Assembly: GCA_050084515.1 (NCBI GenBank)
Contig: CM114274.1
Location: 14,508,001-14,572,000 of the forward strand
Source: Blasia pusilla
Lineage: Eukaryota > Marchantiophyta > Marchantiopsida > Blasiales
Reading direction: 5' to 3'
Length of the DNA stretch: 64,000 nucleotides
Part shown: piece after piece, positions 37,672 through 50,439 of the stretch
How positions within the stretch are numbered: position 1 is the first letter of the stretch
Layout: each line of letters starts with the position of its first letter
Made by a program: the position numbers and the translations under genes
Notes under the pieces: generated by a model
What the model was told of the DNA's origin: nothing
Database searches by the model: none
The model's input: the letters and a program-made list of their open reading frames with translations, nothing else

Positions 37672-37775
37672 CCAAAACATCCATGTTTTGGGATGGTTCG
37701 TTTAGTGTTTACTAATTAATCTTCCAGGTATTAATCTTCCAGAGTGGAAGATTAATTCCTAAACACGTGTTTAGG
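37672..37775. repeat. Cluster of three short palindromes
   Basis: CCAAAACAT-CC-ATGTTTTGG (37672-37691), an 11-bp repeat TTAATCTTCCA-GAG-TGGAAGATTAA (37731-37755), and the perfect 18-mer CCTAAACACGTGTTTAGG (37758-37775). They directly follow the LecRLK-2 remnant and may be the remains of a small fold-back transposon. Confidence 0.8.
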
Positions 37776-38128
37776 ACAAAAACGGGGAGTTTTTTAGGGC
37801 CGTAAAAAGAATCTATATTATCTTTGGGTGGTTGGTCGTGACATTTGTCCCTCTAATAATTTAGTTTAATCTATCTTTCTATTAGAAAGAGAAGGATGCA
37901 AAGGGCAAGAGGGATCCAAAGAAGCTCAAGCACTTCTTAGAAGCGGCGAATGTTTAAATTATGCAATCTTCAAGCAAGGAGTGGTTCTTAGGGTTTCCAT
38001 GCTCATGTGCTTCATGTCTTATTGACCTTTTCCTCCACTCCCACCACGCAATACCCTCCATGAATTCCACAATTGAAGATTTCTCTTATGGAATCTGGAT
38101 GGTTAGAAACTCATAAACTTAGAGGACT

Positions 38129-38167
38129 CTTGATAGCATCAAATTTTTGGAATTTGATGCTATCAAG
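38129..38167. repeat. Perfect 17-bp hairpin
   Basis: CTTGATAGCATCAAATT (38129-38145), loop TTTGG, exact reverse complement (38151-38167). No adjacent gene and no transposon termini recognised. Confidence 0.9.
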
Positions 38168-38330
38168 ACGATGGTCTAATGAAGAGTATGGCACCTATGC
38201 GGGATTCAGCCATTGATGGTCGTTCTAAGATATATTCACTATTTCCTTGGAATTTTATTTTCTAATGCTCCGATTAAGAGTCACATGTGGCACCCATGTG
38301 GGATACAGACATTCTAAGATATTAGTATAT

Positions 38331-38492
38331 GCCCGTGCAATGCACAAATTTAAATTGCTTAACATTCTTTATTCTCAAACGTCATTTGAAATTTATTTCA
38401 AATTAATTGGCTCACAAGGCGCATAATCGTATTAATAGTAGGGAGGAGAGGAATTTGCAAAATGAAAGGGCATTCTCCAATAATAATATAGA
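38331..38492 (-). mobile_element. Helitron-like short repeat
   Basis: ATTAGTATATGCCCGTGCAA followed by TGCAC at the left and CTCCAATAATAATATAGA at the right. The GTGCAATGCAC palindrome next to CTAGT-type bases matches the 3' hairpin plus CTRR rule for Helitrons, and TCTATATTATTATTGGAG reads as the 5' TC end. Non-coding. Confidence 0.6.
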
Positions 38493-38688
38493 TGTGTGAG
38501 CGCCTGCAGGTAGATGCCACACATTCTAGGATTCATTACACCAGTTAACAAACCATAGAAATTTGTTCTCTTCATATTAGATATGTAAGTATTAGCAATC
38601 TCTCACAATCTCTCAATCTCTCACCTCAAGAATATTACGAATTCCTACAATCAAGAATTCACAATATGTATACACATCTTTTAAACAT

Positions 38689-38880
38689 ACTAGTATGAGC
38701 ATGTGCAATGCGCATTTTAAATTATCTCCCTTAATTAATCCTCAAGTACCATTTTACATGAATTTTGAATGATCCTCTTATTTTAGAAGGCAAGCAATCT
38801 CATTTGATGAAAGTGCCAAGTGTCCAAAATGGAAAGAGTTTCCAAAATGGAAGGGCACTCTCTAATAATAATATAATAGA
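38689..38880 (-). mobile_element. Helitron-like short repeat
   Basis: ACTAGTATGAGCATGTGCAA with TGCGC at the left and GGGCACTCTCTAATAATAAT ending in ATAATAGA at the right. Shares AAATGGAAGGGCACTCTC with its neighbours. One of four in 2.6 kb. Confidence 0.6.
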
Positions 38881-39435
38881 TATTCACAATTCAAACTTTT
38901 GTCTACAAGAGTCTTAGTACAATTATCTACACTTTTCCATTGATCTTAACTTAGAATTCTATCGTTATGGTTTTGTGTAGGAGGGAGCATAATTAACACT
39001 TATCTCTCCGCCCTAACTTATAATTCTATTGTTTTGCTCATGAGAGCAAAATTGGCTCAATTGTTTACTTAGTCTAACATACTATGCAAACTATGAAACA
39101 CCATGACGATGAAGAAAGCTCTTTGGTAGGATTGCTCCATTATTTTACTTTAATTAGTGGTTTTTTTTAGAGTTGAAAAAGAATGTTACATAAAAATAAT
39201 TTTAAAAAAACTTGGTTTGCATATCCATGGATTTTGTCATCCTATTTAAAGGAAAAAATGATGTCTTTTCCCTTAATAATTGCAAAAAAAGGACCTTTTC
39301 CAATCCCCTTCTTTCAATTCAGAAAATAAATTCACTAATTTTCATTAATTTTTTAAAGAAATTTTTTTTTCCCTTCCAACCAAGGTAGAAAATTTAAAAT
39401 AAGATTGAAAGAAAACTCAGTCATCTTTTTAAATA

Positions 39436-39640
39436 ACTAGTGGAGGCTTGTGTCATGCGCAAGGTAATTTAAATTAAAGACGGGTAATTATCCTATGGCT
39501 ATAACTAAGCCCCCAAACTCTTATTTGACTTTTCGAATCAAGAGATAAAGAGATTCTATTCGTTGAGAGGATTAGTGTCACGTCATAAGGAGAAGTATTC
39601 AATAATCAAAAGGGCACTCTTCAACAAGCAAACATAAAAA
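39436..39640 (-). mobile_element. Helitron-like short repeat, decayed right end
   Basis: ACTAGTGGAGGCTTGTGTCA with TGCGC at the left; AAAAGGGCACTCTTCAACAA at the right, where the TAATAATATAGA end is no longer recognisable. Internal TTTAAATTAAAGACGGGTAA resembles the 40.72 kb copy. Confidence 0.45.
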
Positions 39641-40719
39641 AATTACTCAACCAATGTCATGATTAGTCGTTTCAAATGAATGCAAATACTAGTGGTTGTT
39701 AGAATGTGAATTGTTGAGAAGATGAGTGGTCACCCACCACTTGTCCTAATGTATCAAATCCAATATTTGATGCGCATTGTAATGCCACCAAGATTAAAAA
39801 AATATCAATATTTAGCAATGATAACAAAAAGAGAAGCCTTAAAAGAAGAGGAAAGTTGTCGATTCTCAAGAAAAGGTCAAATCCTGGTCTTTTTTAGAGG
39901 AAAAAATGGCTTCAGGGAAGGGTAAGATGTGTACTTTTTTTTTCCAAGCCAAATATCTCATTTATTGTGATGGGAAGAATAAAAGGTAAATAGAAATGTG
40001 TGATTTTATGGAACCCATCTAGATAATTGGTATATGTACTCTCAAGTTTAGAGATGCACCACTTGATCACTTTTCGATATTAATGTTAAGAAGTGATCGG
40101 CAGACGCAACCTTAAGTCTGAGAGTTCACTTTTCAACATAAAGGCTAAAAAGTGATTACTTGATGTAGTCTCAACTCCAAGACTAAATTGACTGATCGCT
40201 TTCCAAACCTCAAGGATGGAAAGTGATAGATCAATACACTCTTGGAGTGAATCACCAAATCACTCCCAACCTTCATGCTTGATCAGAGATCAGTTGATAC
40301 ACCCTCAAACTTGAGAGCACATAATTCATTCATTTTTTGATGTATAATTTATCTTCCTTTTTTATGATAACTTTTAGTATTTTAAATTCTGGAATAAAAA
40401 AGTTATCTTTCAAAGCATCCTCATACTTAGCACCTTATCTACCCATTACTTTTTTAATCTTTTAAATTTACAACTCTTAAAATTTTAAAACTAAAAAGTG
40501 ATAAATCAACTCACTCTTCCAGGCTTGAATAGTTAGTCAATTTCTTACCTTTTAATTTTTTCTTAATAATTATTTATCCTAATTTTGGATTTTTTAAATA
40601 AAAATTTTATAAATAAATAAATAAAATGAATCTTAATTTTATATTTTTATTTTTTAATAATTTCAATGTAACTAACATTATAATATCATCTATCACACTT
40701 TCCTTCGTCAATCAAAGAA

Positions 40720-40948
40720 ACTAGTGGACACTCATGTGATGTATGGGATAGTTTAAATTGACTACAAGTAATTACCTTAAGATTGATGATTTAACTAACT
40801 GGTCCCCCAAAAATCTTAATTGACTGTCAAATCAACTTCAAACAATCTTATTGGTTGAGAGATTAAGAGGTCCTAGTAGTTGAGAGGGCCAAGTGTAAAG
40901 AAAAGAGATGTTAAGAATTCAAAAAGCACTCTCCAATGATAGTATAGT
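40720..40948 (-). mobile_element. Helitron-like short repeat
   Basis: ACTAGTGGACACTCATGTGA at the left and GCACTCTCCAATGATAGTAT ending in AG at the right. Matches the 39.4 kb copy in its first third (GTTTAAATTGACTACAAGTA) and in the inner GGTTGAGAGATTAAGAGG block. Confidence 0.5.
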
Positions 40949-43379
40949 AAGCAAAAAACTTTATTGAAAAGGGGGTGGCCCTAAACAAAAGTATTCTAAC
41001 TTAAAGGGGAAGTTAAGGTTTAAATAAAAAATGGAGAATTGATGTACTTTAATTGGAAAATCTTCTTCTAAAGTTTTGTTTAGCAAATTTTTCCATGCTT
41101 TATGGTTCAAGAATATTTTGAACTGAAATTTATTGACCAATAACCACTTTTGGGTTTATGAAATACTCTTCCAAAATAAGATATGCTTGAAAATAATCTC
41201 TTATCTTCCTCTATTAAAGGAGGAACCAACAACTTAAACTACAAGACTCTTTTTCTATGAAAATTTCTTTGTGAACTAAACAAGATTCCCACTATTTATA
41301 TTTTAGCTCTACTATGAATAGAATGGATTTTTATTGGCCTTTCCTTCTTTACTCAAATTTTAATTGTTTTTTCATATGTAAAATTTATGCATTAATTGAT
41401 CAATTTTTTCTTATTTTTTAGAGGAAAATCTCAGTGCCCACTTTTGGCATACATTGAGCAATCAATTTTTCATAGTTTTACAAAAACATGCAAGTTTTTC
41501 TTTAGTACGGATATGGATGGACAAGTTTGGACATGGATTGCAAAAGATGGGGCCCACACTTATAGTTCATGGTAGAAGGCAAGGCAAGGAAAGGGTGGGC
41601 AAGAGCAATAAGGGGGAGGGAATGGAGATGGGAAGAAGAAGAAACGTGAAATGTGGATGACGAAGACAAGTGGGGGGGATTGAGGAAGAAGGGGGAGATG
41701 GGGCCCATATGGACAAGTCTATACGACGAACGTAAGTCCACAGACATGGAATTTATCCATATTCAACATTGCAATTTTTATATTACACTTACAACTTTCT
41801 TGTAATAATAGAAAGTCATTACACCTCTTGTTGCAGAATGGTGAGTATCTGCACTATAAATCGAATGTCATGGACACATACGTTGTTGTGGAAAAATATA
41901 AGTTTCTTGTGGTTATATGGATGAAAGGTTACTAATATGAGCAAGCTTGAAAACGCTTAACTTAACTTATATACTTATATAAGCATATATAAGTATATAG
42001 GGGTATAATAACCATGTAGATTTCAATAAATACATGCATGCATTTTGGATGCACTATCTAGAAATTTTCCTCGTATTTTCCTCTTTACAATTTATTTTTT
42101 TAGATGTTATGTGATTTTAGCCTTCATTGAAGCATCAACTCATAAATATATTTGAATAGCAAAGTAAATTTGGGATATCTTGATTAAGTTGTGTATTGGG
42201 TATTTCTTTCCTACTAAGCATTGTGGGAAACGTAAGGATTTTTGGGGAAACTAGTATTTTACTTAATGTTGAAGAGAGAAGTTGATTTTTTCTTTTTTTA
42301 CTTTATCTAGTCTCGTGTCGAGAAGAGTGTCAAAATTTTCCAAGTAGTTTTCTATAAGCCCGAATGATCTCTAGGGAAATATTTTTCCCATGAATTTTCA
42401 ATAGAGAACTTTTTCTTGCTTGGTGTTTTTAGGGAACCTATTTCTCCTAAGGGAACCGATTTCTTCTAAGGAGGACATTTTCATTGGAAACACTCAAAGG
42501 AGTTAACTTGAAGGTTTCCAACAATCTATAGCTTCTACTAAGAGTTCACTATGGTTTGATGTACAAGATACCTTATGCCCTTGCATATTCACTTCTCAAA
42601 AGTGCATATAAATATTCTAAGCTTGAGGCATTTCTAAGTCTATATTTTATGATATTATGAATAATGAAATCTCTCTCATATGTAGTAGTATTTACATACT
42701 CCACTTTGGATGATATGTCAATATAAGAAACCATTAGTGTATTTCATCCTCAAAGAAAGGCTATAACCAATCATAGCCCATGAATCCTTGAGGGACTTCT
42801 CCTTACGTTATGTTATTGTGTGTATCTTGAAGGCCAAGAACCCATTCTCTATGGTTGCACTATCAAGAAGATTTGGGCTTGCCATTTAAGAAGATATGTG
42901 AGATATACTGAGAATTATGAATCCTCGAATCACACAATTATCCTCAAATCTTTCATGCAATATAAACTACACAAAGTTCCTATGCAAAATTCCTTTGAAG
43001 AATTACAGATTCCTCAAGGTATTATTGGATGTGTCGTTGTCTATTTGAATGGAATAGAATAAAGATATCGATACAGACCCTTTGATTTAAAATTTTAAAT
43101 GTTTGAAAGACTCGTCAGCGGACCCATAATTCTTTTCAATATGATACATGCTTGAAGAACATACCAATTATGTATTCATGCCTAACTCCCATGAGTATAA
43201 TTAATTCCAATATAGGAAATTTACTGTTAAAAATGGCAGAAATAGATAAAATATTAAAAAATTTGAGCTAAAATATTTTGCTTAGCATGGATATTGAATG
43301 GAGCATGTAAACTAGAAAATATAGAGAATATATCATTTGAAATGATTTCAACTTTTGAAACAAAGAAGAAGCAGTTCCA
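40949..43379. other. AT-rich, no gene recognised
   Basis: Frames are short and without motifs (longest 80 codons, 42820-43062). Around 41500-41740 the sequence is purine-rich and encodes only low-complexity peptides. No transposon end was recognised. Confidence 0.4.
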
Positions 43380-44610
43380 TCATCATCTCTAGGATTAACA
43401 TCTTGGAGGTAAACTAATATAGACTCTAAACTGTTACACAAAGTAGTGACAACTTGCTATCTATTAAGCCATCTAACCATTTAGTATTGCTTCATGCACT
43501 TCTAAACATCATTTAGCAAAGAAGATAATGTTAACTTATACTTTGAGCCCTTCCTAAAATAACGTACGACTAAATTTAAAGTATTTTCCATTTCATCACT
43601 AAACTTCTTACATGAAGAATTTTTTGCTGCTATAAGTAAAGCGAGATTAGTCCTATGAACTACTGTTAGCTATATGATCTATAATAGTCATAAAAGCATT
43701 CACGTCAAAATTCCCTTAATTCTAAAAGAGAAGCTATCCCATTTTGATGTCCAATCATAGAAGTAGATCCATTCACGCCAAACCCCACTATTTTATCCAT
43801 TTGAGTTGTCGTTCCCTTAATAAAGATACTATATATAAAATCCAAAATAGACATGGCATCCTTCACCACAAAAGAGGTCAATACTTGTCCTTCATCTACA
43901 TAAGTACCAAAAGCTACTAAAGGGCCAATTACAAAGATATCAATAGAGTCATCCACCATAATTCCATAAAATGAACTTTATCTCACTCTTTCTAAATAAT
44001 CTCCAGAATTCCTTTCTAACGTTATCATACTTGCATATGCTTTTTCATATTGGTAGAAATAACTTTCAAGAGTTCACACAAGATAGGGAATGTTGTGGAT
44101 GCAATATTTTGCTCACCTATAAAGTAAGCTCCTTGAAACATAGTTAACAAAGCTTCTTCACAACTTCTATTTGAGGTTGCTATGGTCTTCTTGAGTGTTT
44201 TTTTACAACTCTGATGATCCCATGCTAAACAAGTATTTTCCTTAGACTTCCTATGATCTAAAAATTTTGAAATCTTCACGTTAATAGCACCATGAATCGC
44301 AAAGGTTGATTTTCCTCTATATTCCCTGTAGAACTTGCTCAAGAATTTTCTTGTATGAGATTCAAATTCTATCCAATCAAAAGTAGAGTATCGTGCATTT
44401 CTCAAAAGTTTTTTAGTCTCCGTAATCTTAGATTATAATGCATTGACTCATACATCAATGTCATCCTTTGACATATCCTCTAGATCTATATATGGCTTGT
44501 CAGCTACTTCATTCTTTTTGTTAAGCCCTATGTCCTTAAGTGATCTTTTCCTTTTTCCCTTGGTCCGAGGGTTTCCTCTAGAGCTTTTTTGCATGGGGAG
44601 AGTTTGGAGG
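43380..44610 (-). pseudogene. hAT-like transposase remnant
   Basis: Minus-strand pieces in order. 44570-44440: a basic N-terminal tract (GNPRTKGKRKRSLKD). 44405-44025: an N-terminal domain ending in a Lys/Ser-rich part. 43959-43705: the start of the catalytic domain, VDDSIDIFVIGPLVAFGTY and VGFGVNGSTSMIGHQNGIAS. 43690-43390: HRTNLALLIAAKN. GF-x-x-DG-(A/S)-x-x-x-x-G-x-x-x-G-(V/I) followed by C-x-x-HR-x-x-LA is the known signature of hAT transposases of the ZNF862/ZMYM-like group; here DG has become NG and stops occur. The conserved C-terminal dimerisation region was not found. Confidence 0.65.
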
Positions 44611-46089
44611 CAAAAGTGAAGAGTATGACTGGAAAAAGAGGGGAAATGTTGAAGGTGATATGATAGAAAATTGAAATTTCCAAGACTGCTTGAGAAAAAT
44701 TAAACAAAAATGAAAATATCTATAAGCTGTTGTGCGCATACACATCGCTACACAACATACATTGTTGTCAACGAACATACACACAAACACGTAAAATCCC
44801 CAGTGTACCCAAATCATGCATCCTAAATGCAAAAAAAGTCCTATAACTCCTCAGGAACTGATGTATCCGATGCCGCTCTTCTCCTGTCAACTTAGGGCCA
44901 ATATCTGGTTCCCAAGTCTCCATTGTGACTACGGTAGGACTCTCCGATATGGGGGTCGGTGGTTGCTATGGTACAACCCCATCTCGGAAAATAGAATTCA
45001 ACTGCTCCGCTACAGCCAACTGCAAACTCTAGTCTCGTCCACGTACAGTACACGGAACCACGCTCGATATTGTGGCTATCATCTCTTTGTGTACGTGCAA
45101 AACATCCCAAGAAGTCCGAGGATGTCTTTCCGGATTCCCTCTAGTGTATCAATCTCCTCGTGTCTCGCCCCCAGCCACTGGCTCAACCGTCTTGGTAGGC
45201 ATAGGGCTCACCAAGGCAACAATTGTGATCTATCGCATCGGCAAACGACGTTGCTCAACTACTCCTAAGCTGAAAATCCATGTCAAGCAGTTCAGATCCA
45301 TTGCTTGAACCAAGACATGAAGTAGTGATGCCTTTGATAGTGACGGTACTGCACTCACTCATGTTGGGAATTCCATTGCTTGCTCTTGCTCATCGGTGTT
45401 GGGCTCCACTAACCGCTGTACCTAGTCATCCTAAACTAAGCCAGTTCCGACCTCCTTGAAAGCATAGGAAGCGGAAAAACTCACCAATGTGGAAAAGGCT
45501 GCTAGTGGCATGCCAATTCTGTTGACCACAATCAATGGAGGTCGATCATCGTGTTATACTTCCTGTGATCGACAACCTGGATCCAGAATAGAATCCACCA
45601 ACAACTGGGAGGGATGCTCCACTCTTGTATACGCCCTCGGCAACACCTCATGTGGCACCAAGTTGGTCTACCAAAGACGTGAGTGATGTGCTCATGAATC
45701 CACCATCGTTGTATCCAACAACACTGCCGGGCCGATCCATGCACGTACTTGATGTGGACTTGTTACCACGCGGGACCTTGAATCGCCCAAAATTGGCATA
45801 TTCTTCAGAATGTATATTGGAGAACGGGAATGATGCTCTTGTAAGTGTTGCAAGATCCGCATCATCTCCCAAAAAAACCTACACTGAGAGTCACCTAACC
45901 CGCTACCTCGTCCAATAATCGATTGGACCTGACACAGCCAACCTGCAATGACTAAATCTTGGTCCCTACTCGCTCCAAGTCCTACGCCCCCAACAATGAA
46001 ATATCCCTTGGTAGGGAAATCTCGTAATCCTCGATGGCGGATGCAGACAACAAGTCGGGTAATCGGAGGCGTAAGTGCCTTGGGATGTC

Positions 46090-48040
46090 ACAATACATAT
46101 GCCCCATATACCACGTACGGCTAGGCTTTTTCAATCAACTTAATTAAAATATGCCTATAAAAAAATAGCCTTTAATAACTTTTTGGCTACTTTTCTCCCT
46201 ATTTGACCCTCCCTTTCTTAATTGCAATTTTTTTAATAATCTAAAAAAGTGTGAAACATAAGTGTTAAACATCTATTACAAAAATTATAGGTTGCTACGG
46301 GTGGACACTTTTCAAGTGCCCATCCAAACATTGAATTAAAAATGGAAGTCCAAAAGTAGAATCTTGAATTTTTAGTATCTTGGAGTCAAAAATAGAAAAT
46401 CCAAACCGTCAAAGTATGAGATTACATTACCACAACCAAGCCTACCAAGTTTCATTCTAATCCAATGGTGGAAACAAATGTTGGCCCAAAATGAAGGAGA
46501 ATAGTGAAACGAAGCTAAGTGAATCCTCATGTTGTGCAAATACACATTGTTGCCAACATACATCGGCTGTCATGCGCACACATGTCTAAGATCCATCTAG
46601 CTATGAATCCTAACATCTATACACATCATAGACTGGACAACCCCAATCATAAAGTTGAATATGTATTGTAAGCTTACATCTGCAATCAACCATGCTTCAT
46701 CCAAACAGCCATATTGGTGAATCAGATACACAATGGTGTAACACCAAGAGAAAGTGTACACAAGGAATCCCAAAATGTGTGATCTTCCTTATTGATCGCT
46801 CCTAGCCCACTCTTCAAGAGAGAATCCAGATTCAATACATGCAAGCCGTACTATATCACGGATCCCAACAAGGGTTTGCAATCCTAAGGAGATGAGCTCC
46901 AAATGAGCCTCATCCGAGATATATCCCCTAGGTACCTCCATGGATGATCTGTACACATAGGTCACCTCCCCTCAGTAGGTCACTAATAACCTATAGTACA
47001 TAAGTACTAACTCCCTAACAACAACACATGTGATCCCCTCACGAGACTAACTACCAACTAACCCACGACCCTATAGGTCCAAATGGAGCCATATGGCTGG
47101 GAAGGTCAACCTCTCCAAGGTTATCACTCCTCATAAAGGAAAGGGTGACCTAAAATTGTAGGTCACCTCCTAAGAGCAGGTCACATATAACCTCTCAAAA
47201 TAGGGAAGTACAAGACCCCTCTAAGGCCTTGATATTATCTTGCCCTACGCCTCATCTACCATGACACCCACTTCCAACACTCTTCTTCCACTATCTCCTT
47301 CCTTTCTTGGCCTTGATTTCTATTCACAAGCTCAAAAATCATGAAACTTTATGAATTGATGTTCCCATGCTTTTGCATTGCAAGGAGAGAAACACATTCT
47401 CCAAATGCTCACCTAGAGATTGAATTAAAAATGGAAGACCACAAATGTGATCTTAGATTGTAATTATATCTTGGAGTCAATATTAGAAAATCCAAACCGT
47501 CCACGTGGGAGATTACATTATCAAGACCAAACCCTCCAAGTTCCAATCCAATCCAATGGTGGAAAAGAAATTTGGGCAGAGATGAAGGAAAAAAGTAAAA
47601 TAATCCAAATGAATCCCTAGAAATGATCCTAAATGTAACAAGATTCCCTTGAAATCAAGTGGAGGAGGGGATCACCCGAAATAAGCCCACAATATACTAA
47701 TGTCAATATTTTTTATATTCTATTATTGATATTTTATTTGGAATTGCATAACCCCTTGCAACTCTCAACTTTATTATCAACTTTTGTGGGGGGGAATTTC
47801 CTCATCCCTTGCAACTTTCGACCAAAGTCTAAACTTTTTTCCCTATTTTTGGAGGGCCTTGCTTACATCGACTTCATATCCTTAATTCCCCCCTCCCTTG
47901 TGTAAGTTTGAAGAAATTCCAAAAAATTAGCCGTTGGCAATTAAAAACACCCTTACGTTAGTGACCTAGGGGATGTCACTAAAGGAAAATTGTTGCTATC
48001 GACTTTTCCTTCAGTGACATCCCCTAGTTAATTGTGCTAC
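46090..48040. other. AT-rich insertion inside element 2, with a direct repeat
   Basis: Retroelement-like composition stops at about 46090 and resumes at about 48040. Inside are two diverged direct copies of about 200 bp (about 46331-46528 and 47413-47629), both starting TTGAATTAAAAATGGAAG and sharing TATCTTGGAGTCAA, GAAAATCCAAACCGTC and AATCCAATGGTGGAAA. The part between them contains GGTCACCT repeats. The layout is like a small element with terminal direct repeats, but no primer-binding site or polypurine tract was recognised. Confidence 0.55.
47966..48027. repeat. 24-bp inverted repeat (hairpin)
   Basis: The left arm 47966-47989 starts CTAGGGGATGTCACT and ends AAGGAAAA; the right arm 48004-48027 is its reverse complement with one mismatch; the loop is 14 bases. 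It lies at the right edge of the inserted block within element 2. Confidence 0.9.
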
Positions 48041-49293
48041 ATGGTGAAGTGAAACGCGCCTCGCAACATCATCAATCTCAACGTACAAGTACTGTTGCAT
48101 GCGCACTCATGCCTGCAAAACAGCAGCTAAGCTAGTGCTGATCCATCCAAAGAGATCCAACACGCGAATACCCTCTTCTACGATGCACCACACAATTGGG
48201 GTGGTGTCCAAAGGGGTCATAGAAGCACTCATGGCTACCTCGGGTTCCTCTGATCTGTCACGCTTTGGTTCAAACGCCTCACTCCATGGCGTCTGCACAT
48301 GCTCATCAACTAAACGTCAGAGCTCCTCACTCGAGCCCCACAACGCTCCCGAATCCAACGTGATACCTTACGGACTAAAAAATCTACCTCTTGGGCTCAC
48401 CAATGGGAAGACCTCTCCCCGGTTATCCAGAAACAAAACACCACGAGAAGCCATGGCATGCTCTATCGCGGGTCTAGCAGGCATCTCTGCCATCCTAGCA
48501 GCCGCAATCTACCATGAATCTGAGGTGGACGGCCAGAGCATCGGCTCCAAGGGCATGTCCATCACCTCCTCTGCAATCAGCTTTGGACGTGATGCAGGAA
48601 CATCATCTCCACGTTGACATAGGGCAGCGGCCAGCTAGAACACCTCGGTGGGCGTACCTCCCAATGTCATAACATCAGAAGCAGAAAATAGCGGAGCATT
48701 GTATACCATCATGGCCGCCCCCGACATCTTACTCGACACATGCTCCTCCTGAGCATAAAAAATAGGAGTCGTTGCACTTGCTTCTCCCATTGCCCTCTGT
48801 GCCTGCAAGCCAACACTATCAACTCTCCGGGAACGTACTCTGATGAGGACCCATTGATAGGGTCCTCATTGCCTTGGACAACGTGAAAGATTGAGGAAGT
48901 TGGTCTGTTTCCGGGCTTATCCCCTCTATGGATCCAACTTCACGGCGGCTCCACGTGTAACAATAGCGGATGCCTCCAACTAGACACTCGTGCACATCCA
49001 ACCAGGATCCTCCATATCTTTGGCTGCTCCATAAGGCGTCGATGCCATGGATCTGGCATCAGATAACCTCAATGCCATGGCGGAAATCTGCTGTTGTAGC
49101 TGTTGTACATGAGCAGCCATCCCAGCCTCACACCCAATGTCTCCCTTGACGCATCTAGGTGGTGGAACTCTACATCCTCCATGGGTAACTCCACCAACCC
49201 CTCGGGCAACTCGAGCTCCTCGTCCCCCAACGGGACCACCAGCTGCACGACCTCTAGGCCCACCTGGACCAGCAACTTGCTCTAGTGCCCTGT

Positions 49294-49990
49294 CTAACCC
49301 TCGGTTCGGGCGTAACTGAAGGTGTAAGCTGAAACGCTTGGCGCGTGTGTGATTGTACCTCTAAAAATAGTCACACTAATAAACTCTTGGTACAACACCA
49401 TCTCCTCCTCCATGCTAAGCACGCATCTATGACCTTGACGAGTGCAATCGGGTTGGTGATGGGCTCCACCACATGCCCAAAAATTAATCCCGAGCAGATG
49501 CTTCTGAGCCGCAAATGAAGACGCAAGTCTCTGTGGCACGGCCTCTCGGTATCTTCCTTGAGCTGGTGGTGCCACAGACCTATCTCAAAATTCACGTTGT
49601 TGCACTGGTGGTGCATGCAATCATGACTCCTCTCGCCTAGAACCCATGGTGACTACGCTCTCCTTTGCCATGTTGCGCTCAATGTTCTCAGAGGTCCTAC
49701 AAACATCGATCTCTTAACGTAGGTGAGGTGTTCATGGGAAACACCCCCTCCCGCACCGGTGTCCGCAAGGTTCGGTCCAACATCGCGTACCATGAGAGAA
49801 TAGCCTTGGACTCTATCACCCCCTGAGTGACATTTATCAATCGGCGCAAGCAAGTGTAGGCCTGATGCAAACTCTCACCCGAGCGCCTCTAGAAGTTGTG
49901 GATGCTTGGCAACTTATCAGTCCGTACCCCTTGGTAGCTCATCCTCAACTTTGCCAAGAACACAACCATAAGGTTGAACCTAGGACGAAC
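49294..49990 (-). pseudogene. Gypsy gag remnant (capsid end and zinc knuckle)
   Basis: 49980-49650 in one frame reads FLAKLRMSYQGVRTDKLPSI, ESLHQAYTCLRRLINVTQGV and LSWYAMLDRTLRTPVREGVF, with stops near GFHN-type positions, typical of the retrotransposon gag domain. About 49490-49450 reads FWACGGAHHQPDC, a zinc knuckle of the C-X2-C-X4-H-X4-C type that has lost its first Cys. Gag would form the cytoplasmic particle and bind the RNA. Frameshifts and stops make this copy inactive. Confidence 0.7.
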
Positions 49991-50439
49991 CCGATTGGAT
50001 GGTGCAATTGCTCTACTGGGGTGTAGGAGGGGTGACTACTGCGAGTAGGAGGGGTGACTGCTGCGAGTCACCCCTCCTAAAACATCACTAGTGGAAGAGG
50101 AAGAAGCCTCTCCTGACTCCTCCTCCTCGTCGGGAAACGGCTTAGTCTATGACACATAATGTGGATCATAGTAGAGTCGCCATGCCTTAATCTCCTGGGC
50201 ATATCTGTGGGAAAACTCATGGTGATGGAGTGGCTCCATGATCAAGACCGTGCGGTGTGGCCACAAGCGGCACAACGCGGCAATCGGCAGCTCGTGCGGC
50301 TACGGGCGTCACGACATGATACTTGATTGTCATCGAGCGTCTACCATCACAACATAGCAAAGTGGAAAGAAACTATGATCCCATGAATCCAAAAAAATCA
50401 CCTTGTTGAATTTGCGAGTTAACAAGTGGCCACGACTCA

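Noticed and set aside
49103-49319. Pro/Thr-rich plus-strand frames
   Set aside because: They are antisense to the gag-pol region of element 2 and exist because of its composition.
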